From the NCBI RefSeq assembly GCF_040566545.1, contig NZ_JBEWZI010000005.1, positions 62,001 through 126,000 of the forward strand: a DNA stretch of 64,000 nucleotides, given 5' to 3'. Position 1 is the first letter of the stretch. Each line of letters opens with the position of its first letter. The notes under the pieces were generated by a model. The model was not told the DNA's origin and searched no databases. It was given only the letters and a program-made list of their open reading frames with translations. This document shows positions 1 through 8,020 of the stretch, in pieces. Both the position numbers and the translations under genes were made by a program. The stretch comes from Uliginosibacterium flavum (GTDB lineage: Bacteria > Pseudomonadota > Gammaproteobacteria > Burkholderiales > Rhodocyclaceae).

Positions 1-833
1 CAGCCGTTGCGCGGGGTGACGTCCACATCGTAGTTGCTGGCGGTGGAGTCGCCCGCTACGAAGACGCGAGTTACACCAGCTGCTGCGATGGCTTTCTGTT
101 CAGCTTGTGCCTTGGCCAGATTGAGCGGCGAAAGCTTGCTGATCTCGTGGTAGTTGCTGTCAAACAGGCTGGTTTCGCCGAGCACGCCTTTGGAGGACAG
201 GTAGCCGCGGTTGTGACGGATCACCTTGAGTACATCTACCACGCCGGCGCTCTTGCTGGCGACGGGATCAAAGCTGTCTGCGTCGGCCAGCTTGGCTTCC
301 TTCAGTGCGCCACCCACCAGCGCCTGCAGGCTGGCGTTTTTGGCCTTGACGGCGTCGGCCGTCACCGCTGGGGCTTTACCGGACTGGACCATGCCGACCG
401 GGCCCAGGAACTTGGTGTCAATCGCGACGGCCGAGGCGACATAGTCGGTCAGGGCATTGATGTTGGCGGTCGTAGCGCCTGCCGGGCTGGCGACGATGGC
501 AACAAATTGCTGGTTACCCACCTGGGCGACGAGCATCAGCGGCGCGACCAGACCATCGGCGACCAGGCTGTAGCTGCCCTTGTCGTCAGTGGTGAGTGAT
601 TTGCGGTTGCCCTGCGCGTCAAACACGGTGACGGTGGCTTTGGTGTTGGCGGCGACGATGCCGCTGAGGGTGACGCCGTTCAGCGGGGTGACCTTGATGA
701 CCGCTGGTGCAGCGGCAACGGGCGCCGAGGCGGTGGCTGCAGGCGCTGTGGCAACGGGCGCATTGCTGGCACAGCCGGCGACGGTGGCGGCGCTGACGGC
801 CAGAACTGATAAACGCAGGGCAAAAGTCTTCAT
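1..833 (-). CDS. Lipoprotein with rhamnogalacturonan acetylesterase-like SGNH domain (partial, 3' end off window)
   Basis: The leftward frame from the ATG at 833 stays open to the window edge, giving 277 codons of the N-terminal part. It begins with a lipoprotein signal, MKTFALRLSVLAVSAATVAG, followed by the lipobox cysteine at residue 21, then an Ala/Pro/Val linker. A beta-rich region (about 45-200) resembles carboxypeptidase regulatory or Big-type domains. At residues 261-263 the block I motif GDS appears in the context VAGDSTASNYDVDVTPRNG, which is typical of bacterial rhamnogalacturonan acetylesterases (deacetylation of pectin RG-I). The catalytic Asp/His block lies off the window. An envelope-anchored pectin esterase is inferred; another SGNH acetylesterase is possible. 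The kdgF-like and kduI genes further right support a pectin role. Confidence 0.75.
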   Translation of the reverse strand, partial: MKTFALRLSVLAVSAATVAGCASNAPVATAPAATASAPVAAAPAVIKVTPLNGVTLSGIVAANTKATVTVFDAQGNRKSLTTDDKGSYSLVADGLVAPLMLVAQVGNQQFVAIVASPAGATTANINALTDYVASAVAIDTKFLGPVGMVQSGKAPAVTADAVKAKNASLQALVGGALKEAKLADADSFDPVASKSAGVVDVLKVIRHNRGYLSSKGVLGETSLFDSNYHEISKLSPLNLAKAQAEQKAIAAAGVTRVFVAGDSTASNYDVDVTPRNG

Positions 834-956
834 GCTGTCTCCTGAGGTGAAAGAAGCGAGTCGTGACTGTGCGCGGGAATAAGTTTGCACAGCACGGCCG
901 ACGCGCGATTGTGAGTGTTGAACAGCGAGGCTGGCTTGATCGGAATTGCGCAATTT

Positions 957-1193
957 AACCTGGAAACCTCAGTTGGACGTCCCCGAGTGAGCCGCGATGC
1001 GGTGCGTTGGCAAGGCGCGCCGACGAAGCGGGCCTTTGCCCGCAAGGAGAAGCAACGCCGCCAGCGTGCGGCGGCGTGGTTCAATCGGGGGCGTAGCGCC
1101 ATCACCCAAATGGTGAGTGCTGCCAAGGCGGAAAATCCTGCACCCGCCTGAATTTCCTCATGAATCGAAGCGGTCAACTGAGGTTTCCAGGTT
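957..1193. repeat. 237-bp segment bounded by 19-bp perfect inverted repeats
   Basis: AACCTGGAAACCTCAGTTG at 957-975 recurs as its exact reverse complement at 1175-1193. The right arm ends at the stop codon of the AraC gene (1193-1195). The enclosed sequence has weak open frames on both strands but no recognisable product or convincing ribosome binding site. No obvious target-site duplication flanks it. A MITE-like element or a long-range regulatory hairpin are both possible. Nothing else is seen in the 359-nt gap between the esterase and the AraC gene. Confidence 0.6.
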
Positions 1194-2005
1194 CAAGCCG
1201 CGACAGGTACGTAAAGATCGAATTGCCGTTCGAAGCCGGCGGGCAGGTAGGCCGAATTGTGGAAGCAGCGCAGCAGGGGGGCGTCGGGCAGTATTTTCCA
1301 GCTGGTTTCGGCCGCGATGCGCGCACCCAGATCTGCGTGGGCCGGAATGCCAAAGCCGCCGCTCACGCGCAACACGGCATAGTGTCCGTCAGGCAGTTGG
1401 CCTTGCTCCAGCCCGGGGATGTGCTGGCCCAGCTTGTCCGATTGCAGCGCGGCCTGAAGTTCAACTTCGCTGCCGCTGTCATTCATGTCGCCGGACAGTT
1501 GCACGCACCAGCCCTTGCGGCGCTCGCGCGGGATGCCGGCAATCAGGGCATGCGCTCGCAACTCGTCGAAGGGGGTGATGCCGCAGCCGAGTTGGCCGCG
1601 AAAGGGGATGTACTGGATGGCTTGGCCTTGCAGGAATTCAATGCGGATTGGACTGGGCGTTTGCGCTTGTGGGCGTACGGCCGAGGGCGGCAAGCCGTGT
1701 GCAGCGCGGAAGGCGCGCGAGAAGGCTTCGGCCGAGTTGTAGCCACTGTCAAACGCCAGGTCCAGCAAACTGCCAACGCCGCCAGCCTCGATGCGTTGCC
1801 GGGCCAGTGCCAGACGCAGGCGACGCACACGGGCGACTGGCGTTTCTCCCGAATACTCGTTGAAGACGCGTTCGAAGTGAAAGCGCGACATGTGGGCGAT
1901 GCCGGCAAGTTCATCCAGACACATGGATTCACCCAGATGCGCGTCGACATGACTCGCCACCTTGCGCAGGCGCGTCAGTTTGCGAGTGTAGGTGTCGACT
2001 TTCAT
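1193..2005 (-). CDS. AraC-family transcriptional regulator with GyrI-like effector domain
   Basis: The 270-residue protein has two N-terminal AraC helix-turn-helix units (about residues 10-105; LDELAGIAHMSRFHFERVF and a second unit around DLAFDSGYNSAEAFSRAFR). A C-terminal GyrI-like small-molecule binding domain follows, from about residue 120 to the end. This layout is that of Rob/SoxS-like regulators that sense ligands through the C-terminal domain. The start chosen is the ATG at 2005 because family members begin just before the HTH; upstream TTG/GTG codons (2056, 2053) would add 16-17 residues without homology. It stands alone between the esterase and the polyamine transporter, both also leftward. 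Target genes are unknown. Confidence 0.85.
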   Translation of the reverse strand: MKVDTYTRKLTRLRKVASHVDAHLGESMCLDELAGIAHMSRFHFERVFNEYSGETPVARVRRLRLALARQRIEAGGVGSLLDLAFDSGYNSAEAFSRAFRAAHGLPPSAVRPQAQTPSPIRIEFLQGQAIQYIPFRGQLGCGITPFDELRAHALIAGIPRERRKGWCVQLSGDMNDSGSEVELQAALQSDKLGQHIPGLEQGQLPDGHYAVLRVSGGFGIPAHADLGARIAAETSWKILPDAPLLRCFHNSAYLPAGFERQFDLYVPVAA

Positions 2006-2194
2006 GGGGCGTTTTCGGGGCGGCTTTCCTTGAAACAGTCGAGAGTGTGCCACCAAAAGGATCGACAGAGATAGCCTTCCGTTTCCCGTAACAAACGTTT
2101 TTTACGAGCGTTGTGATCGATACCATTCGAGGTCGGATGCGGGGGACGGGTTTCTTGCGCCGATGGCCGCGAGCGCCGGTTCCTGCGCGGACGC

Positions 2195-2310
2195 AATCGC
2201 TTGCGGCAGGCATGCTGCAGAGCCGCACTGGCCGGCCTTGTGCAGGCAGCCATGCGGCAGAGCCTTGCCCATGGCTGCTGAACAGCCATGCATGCGAAAA
2301 ACGCCCATCC
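2195..2310 (-). repeat. Dispersed intergenic repeat, reverse-oriented copy
   Basis: This lies in the 320-nt gap between the AraC gene and potD. It holds GCAGGCATGCTGCAGAGCC at 2206-2224, whose complement shares 18 identical bases with 13120-13137. A second imperfect unit (gcagccatgcggcagagcc) follows at about 2243-2261. It is counted as a member of the intergenic family described at 13083. No gene is seen in the gap. Confidence 0.5.
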
Positions 2311-2325
2311 CTTTGCAGGCCGTCC

Positions 2326-3408
2326 TTATTGATTGCGTACCTTCACTTCCGTCCACATGCGCGAGAGGATGCGGCGGTGCCGGGCTTCATGGTCGCGCAG
2401 CATTTCCAGATTTCTGAAGCCCGCGGCGGTCGGGAAGATCGACGGGTCGGCTGCGATGTCCGGGCGGATCAGGGCTTGCGCGGCAGCATTCGGATTGCCG
2501 GCGCCGATCAGGTTCGACAGTTCGGCTGCATTATCGCCTTCGAGCATGAAATCGATGAACCGCAGCGCCAGATCGGGGCGCGGGCCATCCTTGTGGATCA
2601 CCCAGTTGTCCAGCGCCAGCACCGCGCCCTCTTGCGGTGTGGCAAAGCCGATTTCAAAGGGCCGCTTTGCCTCGCGCGCATCCTCGCGTGCCCGGAACAT
2701 GTCGCTCGAATAGCCGTGGGCAACCCACAGATTGCCGATGGCCAGATCCTTGATATAGGTGCTGTTGGAAAAGGTTGCCCAGTAGGGCTTGGCGCGCAGG
2801 ATCAGTTGTTTAGCTTTCTCCCATTGCTGTGGGTCGGTGGTCTGAACGGAATAGCCGAGATAGCGCAGCGCGGCGCCGAAGAGTTCGCGCTGGCTGTTGA
2901 GGACGCTGACCTTGCCGCGCATTTTTTCGAGGTATTCCGGCTCGAAGATCAGCGCCCAGCTGTTCGTCGGCAGCTTCAGCTCGGCCAGGCGGGTGGCGTT
3001 GTAGCCGAGCAAGGTGACGGTATAGGCGTAGGGCACGGAGTAGCGGTTGGCCGGATCGAACCAGGTGTTCAGGTACTCCGGCTTTATGTTGGTCAGGTGC
3101 GGCAGTTTCGTGTGATCTATCGGGCGCAGTGCGCCCCTGCGGATCAGGGATTCGACCGCGTTGCCGGTGGGCACCAGGATGTCGTAACCGGTGGCACCGG
3201 CTTCAAGCTTGGCGAGCATCTCCTCGTTGTCCGAGTAGTAGTCCTGTTTCACCTTGCACTTGCAGCGCTCTTCGAAGCGCGCTAGCGCGGACTCGGACAG
3301 ATAGGTGTTCCAGTTGTAGAGATGCAGGACGTCTTCGGCGCGAGCTGTTGTCCCGAGAAGGGCGAGCAGTAAGGCTGTCAGGGTAGGCAGGCTGGAGAGT
3401 TGCATCAT
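2326..3408 (-). CDS. potD: Polyamine ABC transporter, periplasmic binding protein (PotD/PotF type)
   Basis: The 360-residue protein starts with a cleavable signal (MMQLSSLPTLTALLLALLGT, cut after TARA). It then has the family-typical start of the mature domain, DVLHLYNWNTYLSESALARF. Length and pattern match spermidine/putrescine-binding proteins. It captures polyamine in the periplasm for the permeases encoded just upstream. It is the last gene of an ATPase-permease-permease-binding protein operon in potABCD order, and its start overlaps the permease stop (ATGATG). Specificity between putrescine and spermidine cannot be read from the sequence. Confidence 0.88.
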   Translation of the reverse strand: MMQLSSLPTLTALLLALLGTTARAEDVLHLYNWNTYLSESALARFEERCKCKVKQDYYSDNEEMLAKLEAGATGYDILVPTGNAVESLIRRGALRPIDHTKLPHLTNIKPEYLNTWFDPANRYSVPYAYTVTLLGYNATRLAELKLPTNSWALIFEPEYLEKMRGKVSVLNSQRELFGAALRYLGYSVQTTDPQQWEKAKQLILRAKPYWATFSNSTYIKDLAIGNLWVAHGYSSDMFRAREDAREAKRPFEIGFATPQEGAVLALDNWVIHKDGPRPDLALRFIDFMLEGDNAAELSNLIGAGNPNAAAQALIRPDIAADPSIFPTAAGFRNLEMLRDHEARHRRILSRMWTEVKVRNQ

Positions 3409-4184
3409 TGCTTGCTCTTCAGGAGGTCAGGCGCAAGCCTGAGTGCCAGCGTGATCAGGCTCAGGGTCAGGGCCATGAGTAATGTGGATACGGCATTCAC
3501 CTCGGGCGAGACTGCTACCTTGATCATTGAGTAGATCTGCAGCGGCAAGGTCGTCACACCCACGCCAGCGGTGAAGAAGGTGATGACGAAGTCGTCGATG
3601 GAGAGCGTGAAGCTCATCAGGAAACCTGCCAGCACGCCCGGCAGGATCAGCGGGAAAGTGATGAAGCGGAAGCCTTCCCATTGGGTCGCGCCCAGATCCC
3701 GCGCGGCCTCGAAGATGCTCTCGTCCATGCCGGCCAGACGTGCGCGCACGATGATGGCGACGAAGCCGATGGAGAAGGTGATGTGGGCGATCAGGATTGA
3801 GGCCAGACCCAGGGTCAGATCCAGTGCTTGACGAAAGAACAGCAGCAGCGATACACCGAGCAGGATCTCTGGCATAGCCACCGGTGTCAGTACGAGGAAG
3901 GGCAGCAGACGGATGTGCCAACGGTGCATCGCTATGCCGGCCATCGTGCCCAGCACGGTGGCGATGCAACTGGCTGTGAGCGCGATGACCAGCGAGTTGG
4001 CCGCGGCGGCAAGCATGGCTTCATCTTCGAGCAGCACGCGATACCAGCGCGTGGTAAAGCCCACCCACTCGGCGTTGAGCAGTGAGTCGTTGAAGGAAAA
4101 GAGTACGACCACCGCCAACGGTACATACAGAAAGGCGTACACGGCCAGCGAGGCAATCCACAGAAAGAGAGGCGGGCGGCGCAT
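3405..4184 (-). CDS. potC: Polyamine ABC transporter, inner-membrane permease (PotC/PotI type)
   Basis: The 259-residue protein is very hydrophobic with about six membrane segments. The N-terminal helix is LFLWIASLAVYAFLYVPLAV, and the cytoplasmic coupling loop carries the EAA motif (EAARDLGATQWEGFRFITFPLILPG). It forms the second half of the permease pair that moves polyamine inward. Its ATG overlaps the TGA of the upstream permease (ATGA), and its own stop overlaps the potD start, indicating translational coupling. Confidence 0.88.
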   Translation of the reverse strand: MRRPPLFLWIASLAVYAFLYVPLAVVVLFSFNDSLLNAEWVGFTTRWYRVLLEDEAMLAAAANSLVIALTASCIATVLGTMAGIAMHRWHIRLLPFLVLTPVAMPEILLGVSLLLFFRQALDLTLGLASILIAHITFSIGFVAIIVRARLAGMDESIFEAARDLGATQWEGFRFITFPLILPGVLAGFLMSFTLSIDDFVITFFTAGVGVTTLPLQIYSMIKVAVSPEVNAVSTLLMALTLSLITLALRLAPDLLKSKQ

Positions 4185-5020
4185 CAGATCAGCTCCCGTC
4201 GCGTCTTGCCTGCCCAGGCTGCAATGGCCGCCAGTGTCAGCACCATCATGGTCAGCAGGATCGACAAGGTGGCGCCCAGCGGCCAGTCACGATTGTCCAG
4301 AAACTGTTCCTTGATCAGGTTGCCGATCAGGATGTCGCCAGTGCCGCCCAGCAGTTCCGGGATGGCGAACATGCCCAGCACCGGAATGAAGACCAGCGCC
4401 GAACCGGACCATACGCCCGGCAGCGAGAGCGGAAAGGTGATGCGCCAGAAGCGTGTCCATGCGTTCGCGCCCAGATCCTGTGCAGCCTCCAGCAAAGCCG
4501 GGTCGTGTTTTTCGAGGTTGGTGTAGAGCGGCAATACCATGAAAGGCAGGTGCACATAGACCATGCCGGCGATCACTGCGGTGCTGGAGTAGAGCAGATT
4601 CAGCGGCCCCAGCAGGATGATCCAGGCATAGATGCGGATCAGGAAGTTGGCGGCGAAGGGCAGAATCACCAAGAGCACCAGAAAATCGCGCCTACCCTTG
4701 GGGCTGCGGGCGATCAGCCAGGCGAGTGGATATGCCATCAGCAGACACAGCAGGGTAGTCGACAACGCAACGCCGAAGGAACGCAGAAAAATCCGCGCAT
4801 ACACCGTGTCACTGAAAAAGAAACCGTAGGCTTCCATATTCACGGAGTGGCGTCCGTCAGGCAGCAGCAGCGGCGCCAGCCCGCCGAACTCCCCGGGTTG
4901 GCGGAAAGAGGCGGCCACCATGATGAGGGCCGGCAGCAGGAAGAAGGCCAGCAGGAAAAGCATCGGTGGTGCGGCGACCAGCCACTTGGCGAATGCAGGA
5001 GAGCTGCGGGGCGTTGTCAT
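4184..5020 (-). CDS. potB: Polyamine ABC transporter, inner-membrane permease (PotB/PotH type)
   Basis: The 278-residue permease has about six membrane helices and an EAA loop (LEAAQDLGANAWTRFWRITF). The start at 5020 gives MTTPRSSPAFAKWL, directly before the first membrane helix, and avoids overlap with the ATPase gene, which ends at 5028. An upstream in-frame start would add 11 residues. It pairs with the PotC-like permease to form the polyamine channel. Confidence 0.88.
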   Translation of the reverse strand: MTTPRSSPAFAKWLVAAPPMLFLLAFFLLPALIMVAASFRQPGEFGGLAPLLLPDGRHSVNMEAYGFFFSDTVYARIFLRSFGVALSTTLLCLLMAYPLAWLIARSPKGRRDFLVLLVILPFAANFLIRIYAWIILLGPLNLLYSSTAVIAGMVYVHLPFMVLPLYTNLEKHDPALLEAAQDLGANAWTRFWRITFPLSLPGVWSGSALVFIPVLGMFAIPELLGGTGDILIGNLIKEQFLDNRDWPLGATLSILLTMMVLTLAAIAAWAGKTRRELI

Positions 5021-5027
5021 GGTTGTC

Positions 5028-6131
5028 TCACTCGTGCAGGAACAGGCCCGCATCCTGGCGCCAGCACACTTGTACGGTTTGGCCAGGTTCGAAGAAGCGT
5101 GCGCGACCCGGCGCCGAGTTGGCCATCAGTGCTTCAATTGTCTTTTCCGTGCCGTTGTCGCCCAGCTGGATGCGGTAGACCGTCACGTCGCCGCGATACA
5201 GCAGCTCCCGCACCCGGCCAGAAAAATGGTTGCGCAACTCCGGCACGTGATCAGGCCCGATGACGCGAACGTGCTCGGGGCGGATCGCGAAGCTGCCGTG
5301 TGTGCCAGCAGCTATGCCCATGCCGGGTGCAAGAATCTCGCCTAAGCCGCACAGTTTCAGGTGCAGCTGGTCGCGATCCTGACTTCGGCCGGCCGGTAGG
5401 ACTTCAGCGGCCATGAAGTTGCTGGTGCCGATGAAATCCGTCACGAAGCGATTGGCCGGTGCCGTGTACAGCCGGTCCGGCTCGTCCACCTGTTCAATGC
5501 GCCCCGCATTCATGACGGCGATGCGGTGGGATAGCGCCAGTGCTTCGACCTGCGCGTGGGTGACGAACACGAAGGTCACGCCCACCTCGCGCTGCAGCCG
5601 GATCAGCTCGATCTGCATCTCCAGACGCAGCTTGGCGTCCAGCGCCCCCAGCGGTTCGTCGAGTAGCAGCACGCGCGGCTTGCCGACCAGACCGCGGGCC
5701 AGTGCCACCCGTTGCTTCTGGCCACCTGAAAGCTCGTGCGGATAGGCGCGGTCCTTGTCTTCCAGATGCACCTGCGCCAGCGTGGCGCGCACGCGTTCGC
5801 GCAGCTCATCGGGCATTGCGCCCGCCATGCGCAGCGGGAAGGCTACGTTCTGTGCAACCGTCATATGGGGGAAGAGCGCGTAGCTCTGGAATACCGTATG
5901 CACCGGTCGGCGCTCTGGCGGAATGCCGGCCAGCGGTGCGCCATCAAGCCACAGCGAGCCTGCGTCCGGTTCATCAAAACCGGCGATCAGACGTAACAGG
6001 GTAGTTTTTCCGCAACCGGAAGGGCCGAGCAGGGTGAAAAATTCGCCGGCCTCAATACTCAGACTCACCTGATCCAGTGCGAGCAGATCGCCGAAGCGGC
6101 GCGACACATCGCGAATCTCCAGCAAGGCCAT
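5028..6131 (-). CDS. potA: Polyamine ABC transporter ATP-binding protein (PotA/PotG type)
   Basis: The 367-residue ABC ATPase has Walker A GPSGCGKTTLL, a Q-loop after HTVFQSYALFPHMTV, the signature LSGGQKQRVALARGL, Walker B LLLDEPLGALD and a C-terminal TOBE domain (about 270-360), as in PotA. It energises polyamine uptake. The start at 6131 (MALLEIRDVSRRF) is chosen because the frame upstream to 6278 encodes residues unlike the family. It is first of the four-gene operon; the promoter should lie in 6132-6417. Confidence 0.9.
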   Translation of the reverse strand: MALLEIRDVSRRFGDLLALDQVSLSIEAGEFFTLLGPSGCGKTTLLRLIAGFDEPDAGSLWLDGAPLAGIPPERRPVHTVFQSYALFPHMTVAQNVAFPLRMAGAMPDELRERVRATLAQVHLEDKDRAYPHELSGGQKQRVALARGLVGKPRVLLLDEPLGALDAKLRLEMQIELIRLQREVGVTFVFVTHAQVEALALSHRIAVMNAGRIEQVDEPDRLYTAPANRFVTDFIGTSNFMAAEVLPAGRSQDRDQLHLKLCGLGEILAPGMGIAAGTHGSFAIRPEHVRVIGPDHVPELRNHFSGRVRELLYRGDVTVYRIQLGDNGTEKTIEALMANSAPGRARFFEPGQTVQVCWRQDAGLFLHE

Positions 6132-6375
6132 GAGGTTTTGCTCCCGGATGACGTTCCGATGAAGCGGCAGAAAGCAAACATCCCCTCGTCGGCGCCCGCC
6201 CCCGGATATCTTCAGGGAAGATCGGCAGGCAAAAGCAGGCGCCAAAGGGATATTTGAATAATGGCTGTTGAGAGGCAAATCTCAAGAGAAATTTGCGCAG
6301 CGCAGCATTTGTGGTGAGTGGCGTCTGTCGAGGGGTGGCCGCTGGCATGCCGGAAGAACCGCGGGGGTATTGGTT

Positions 6376-6421
6376 CTCGCGCATGCCCGCCCGCACAGGC
6401 CCAAGCAGCGAGGCTCTTCAG
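6376..6421 (+). repeat. Partial copy of dispersed GGCTCTTCAG repeat
   Basis: The sequence gcatgcccgcccgcacagg...gaggctcttcag matches the right half of the dispersed intergenic family and runs into the TGA (6418-6420) of the diguanylate cyclase gene. The rest of the 286-nt gap to potA shows no gene. Confidence 0.4.
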
Positions 6422-7965
6422 ATACTCACTTCGTTATTGGCGTTTATGGGGGCCGGATTATCCGTGGGAAATCCGACAACGCGGTTGCGCCCGCTGTTTT
6501 TGGCTTGATACAGCGCAGTGTCAGCGCGGGCGATAAAGCTGTCCAGCGTTTCGCCGGCCAGGCGCTGGGCAAATCCGGCGCTGAGGGTGATTGTCAGCGC
6601 GTTGGCGTCGGCCAGAATCGGGCTGGCCGCCAGTGCCGTGCGCAGACGCTCGGCGGCAAAGAGGGCTTCGGCCGCGTCGGTGTGGGGCAACAATACGACG
6701 AATTCCTCGCCGCCCCAGCGACCGGCTATGTCTGATTTGCGCAGGCAACTGTTGATACGGCTGACGGTTTCCAGCAGCACCTGATCGCCAGCCTGGTGGC
6801 CGTAGCTGTCATTGACGTGCTTGAAGTGGTCAAGATCCAGCATGACCAGAGAGAGCGGCTCGCCGTAGCGTTCGGCGCGGTCAATGGCACGATCAGCCTC
6901 TTCGCGGAAGTGGCGGCGATTGGCGATCCCGGTCAGGGCGTCCTGCTGAGCCAGGCGTTGCAATTCGCGCTCGGCGACTCTCCAGCGGGTGATGTGATGG
7001 TCGATACCGATGATCACGGGTTCGTTGTCGAAATAGATGCTGTGTCGCTTGCACACGATGCGAAAGACCTCCTCGCCCGTGGCTTTGCGGATGACATGTT
7101 CTTCCTTGAGAATTTCGCCGCCAACGAGAACGCTGTTGTCCTCCTCGATCGAGGCTTGGCGCGTCAGTACGTCGACCGGCGCGGGCGGCGGCGGATAAGC
7201 GCTGCTGACGATGTAGCTTTTGTCGAGATGGCGGTATTCGGCGAAAGCATCATTGACCATCACATAGCGTCCGCCGGTTTTCTTGATGTAAACCGGATCC
7301 GGAATAACGTCGATCAGGCGTTGCACGAATTGCTGAACCTGTTCACGCAGGGCTGTTTCGCGCTCAAGGGCCTCTTGCGCCGAACGCTGGGCAATGCGCT
7401 GCTCGGTGACATAAAAGCGCACACCGACGATGACCGGTTCGCCCGTCGGGTCGCTACACGTCCCTTTGGTAATGACTCGGTAAAGTTCCTGCCCTGTGAC
7501 GGCGTGGTTGCGGTGTTCTTCCTTGTAAATCGTACGCCCGGCCAACACTTCGCCGTCTTCCAGATAGTGCAGGCGGATTGCCTCCTCGCTGGAGCCGGGG
7601 GCCAGGCCGTCGCGGCCGATCAGTTGTTCGTAGGACTTGGCCTTGTCCAGCTCGAAGGCCGTATTGAAGAGCACATAGCAGCTACGCGCGTCCTTCACGT
7701 AAACCGGATAGGGGATCACGTTGATGATGCGGCGGATGAAATCCCAGGTTTCCTTCTTTTGTGTCTGTGCTTGCGTGGCAAGCGCGGCCAGCGCAGCCTG
7801 TTCGCGGTGTAGCCGCCAGAGCGGCGGCAACAGTCCGGCTAGTGCGGTGAGGAAAAGGGCCGTCGGAGTTGGCCAGGCAAAGCTCAGCGCCAGTCCTACT
7901 GTTAGTGCAGCGGGCAGGGCAAGCAAGGTAATTTCAGCCTGCTTGGGGAGCAAGGCGGACTCCAA
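6418..7965 (-). CDS. Membrane diguanylate cyclase with two PAS domains
   Basis: The 515-residue protein has two N-terminal membrane helices (about residues 13-50, Ala/Leu rich). Two PAS domains follow (about 70-190 and 210-335), each starting with a helix like FVQRLIDVIPDPVYIKK and ending in a strand with PVIxGI/V. A C-terminal GGDEF domain (about 345-505) carries the active motif GGEEF, preceded by the RxxD inhibitory site (RKSD, five residues upstream). It should make cyclic-di-GMP in response to an unknown PAS ligand. It is a close paralogue of the downstream-numbered neighbour at 8021-10321, 55 nt away on the same strand. Confidence 0.9.
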   Translation of the reverse strand: MESALLPKQAEITLLALPAALTVGLALSFAWPTPTALFLTALAGLLPPLWRLHREQAALAALATQAQTQKKETWDFIRRIINVIPYPVYVKDARSCYVLFNTAFELDKAKSYEQLIGRDGLAPGSSEEAIRLHYLEDGEVLAGRTIYKEEHRNHAVTGQELYRVITKGTCSDPTGEPVIVGVRFYVTEQRIAQRSAQEALERETALREQVQQFVQRLIDVIPDPVYIKKTGGRYVMVNDAFAEYRHLDKSYIVSSAYPPPPAPVDVLTRQASIEEDNSVLVGGEILKEEHVIRKATGEEVFRIVCKRHSIYFDNEPVIIGIDHHITRWRVAERELQRLAQQDALTGIANRRHFREEADRAIDRAERYGEPLSLVMLDLDHFKHVNDSYGHQAGDQVLLETVSRINSCLRKSDIAGRWGGEEFVVLLPHTDAAEALFAAERLRTALAASPILADANALTITLSAGFAQRLAGETLDSFIARADTALYQAKNSGRNRVVGFPTDNPAPINANNEVSI

Positions 7966-8020
7966 TCGTGGTTTATATGCTTACACCTATATCGGCAAAG
8001 TCCCCGCGATACTTGAAGTT

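Noticed and set aside
830..1177. 115-codon leftward frame between the esterase and AraC genes
   Set aside because: It runs through the inverted-repeat segment, lacks a ribosome site and recognisable content, and overlaps the esterase start.
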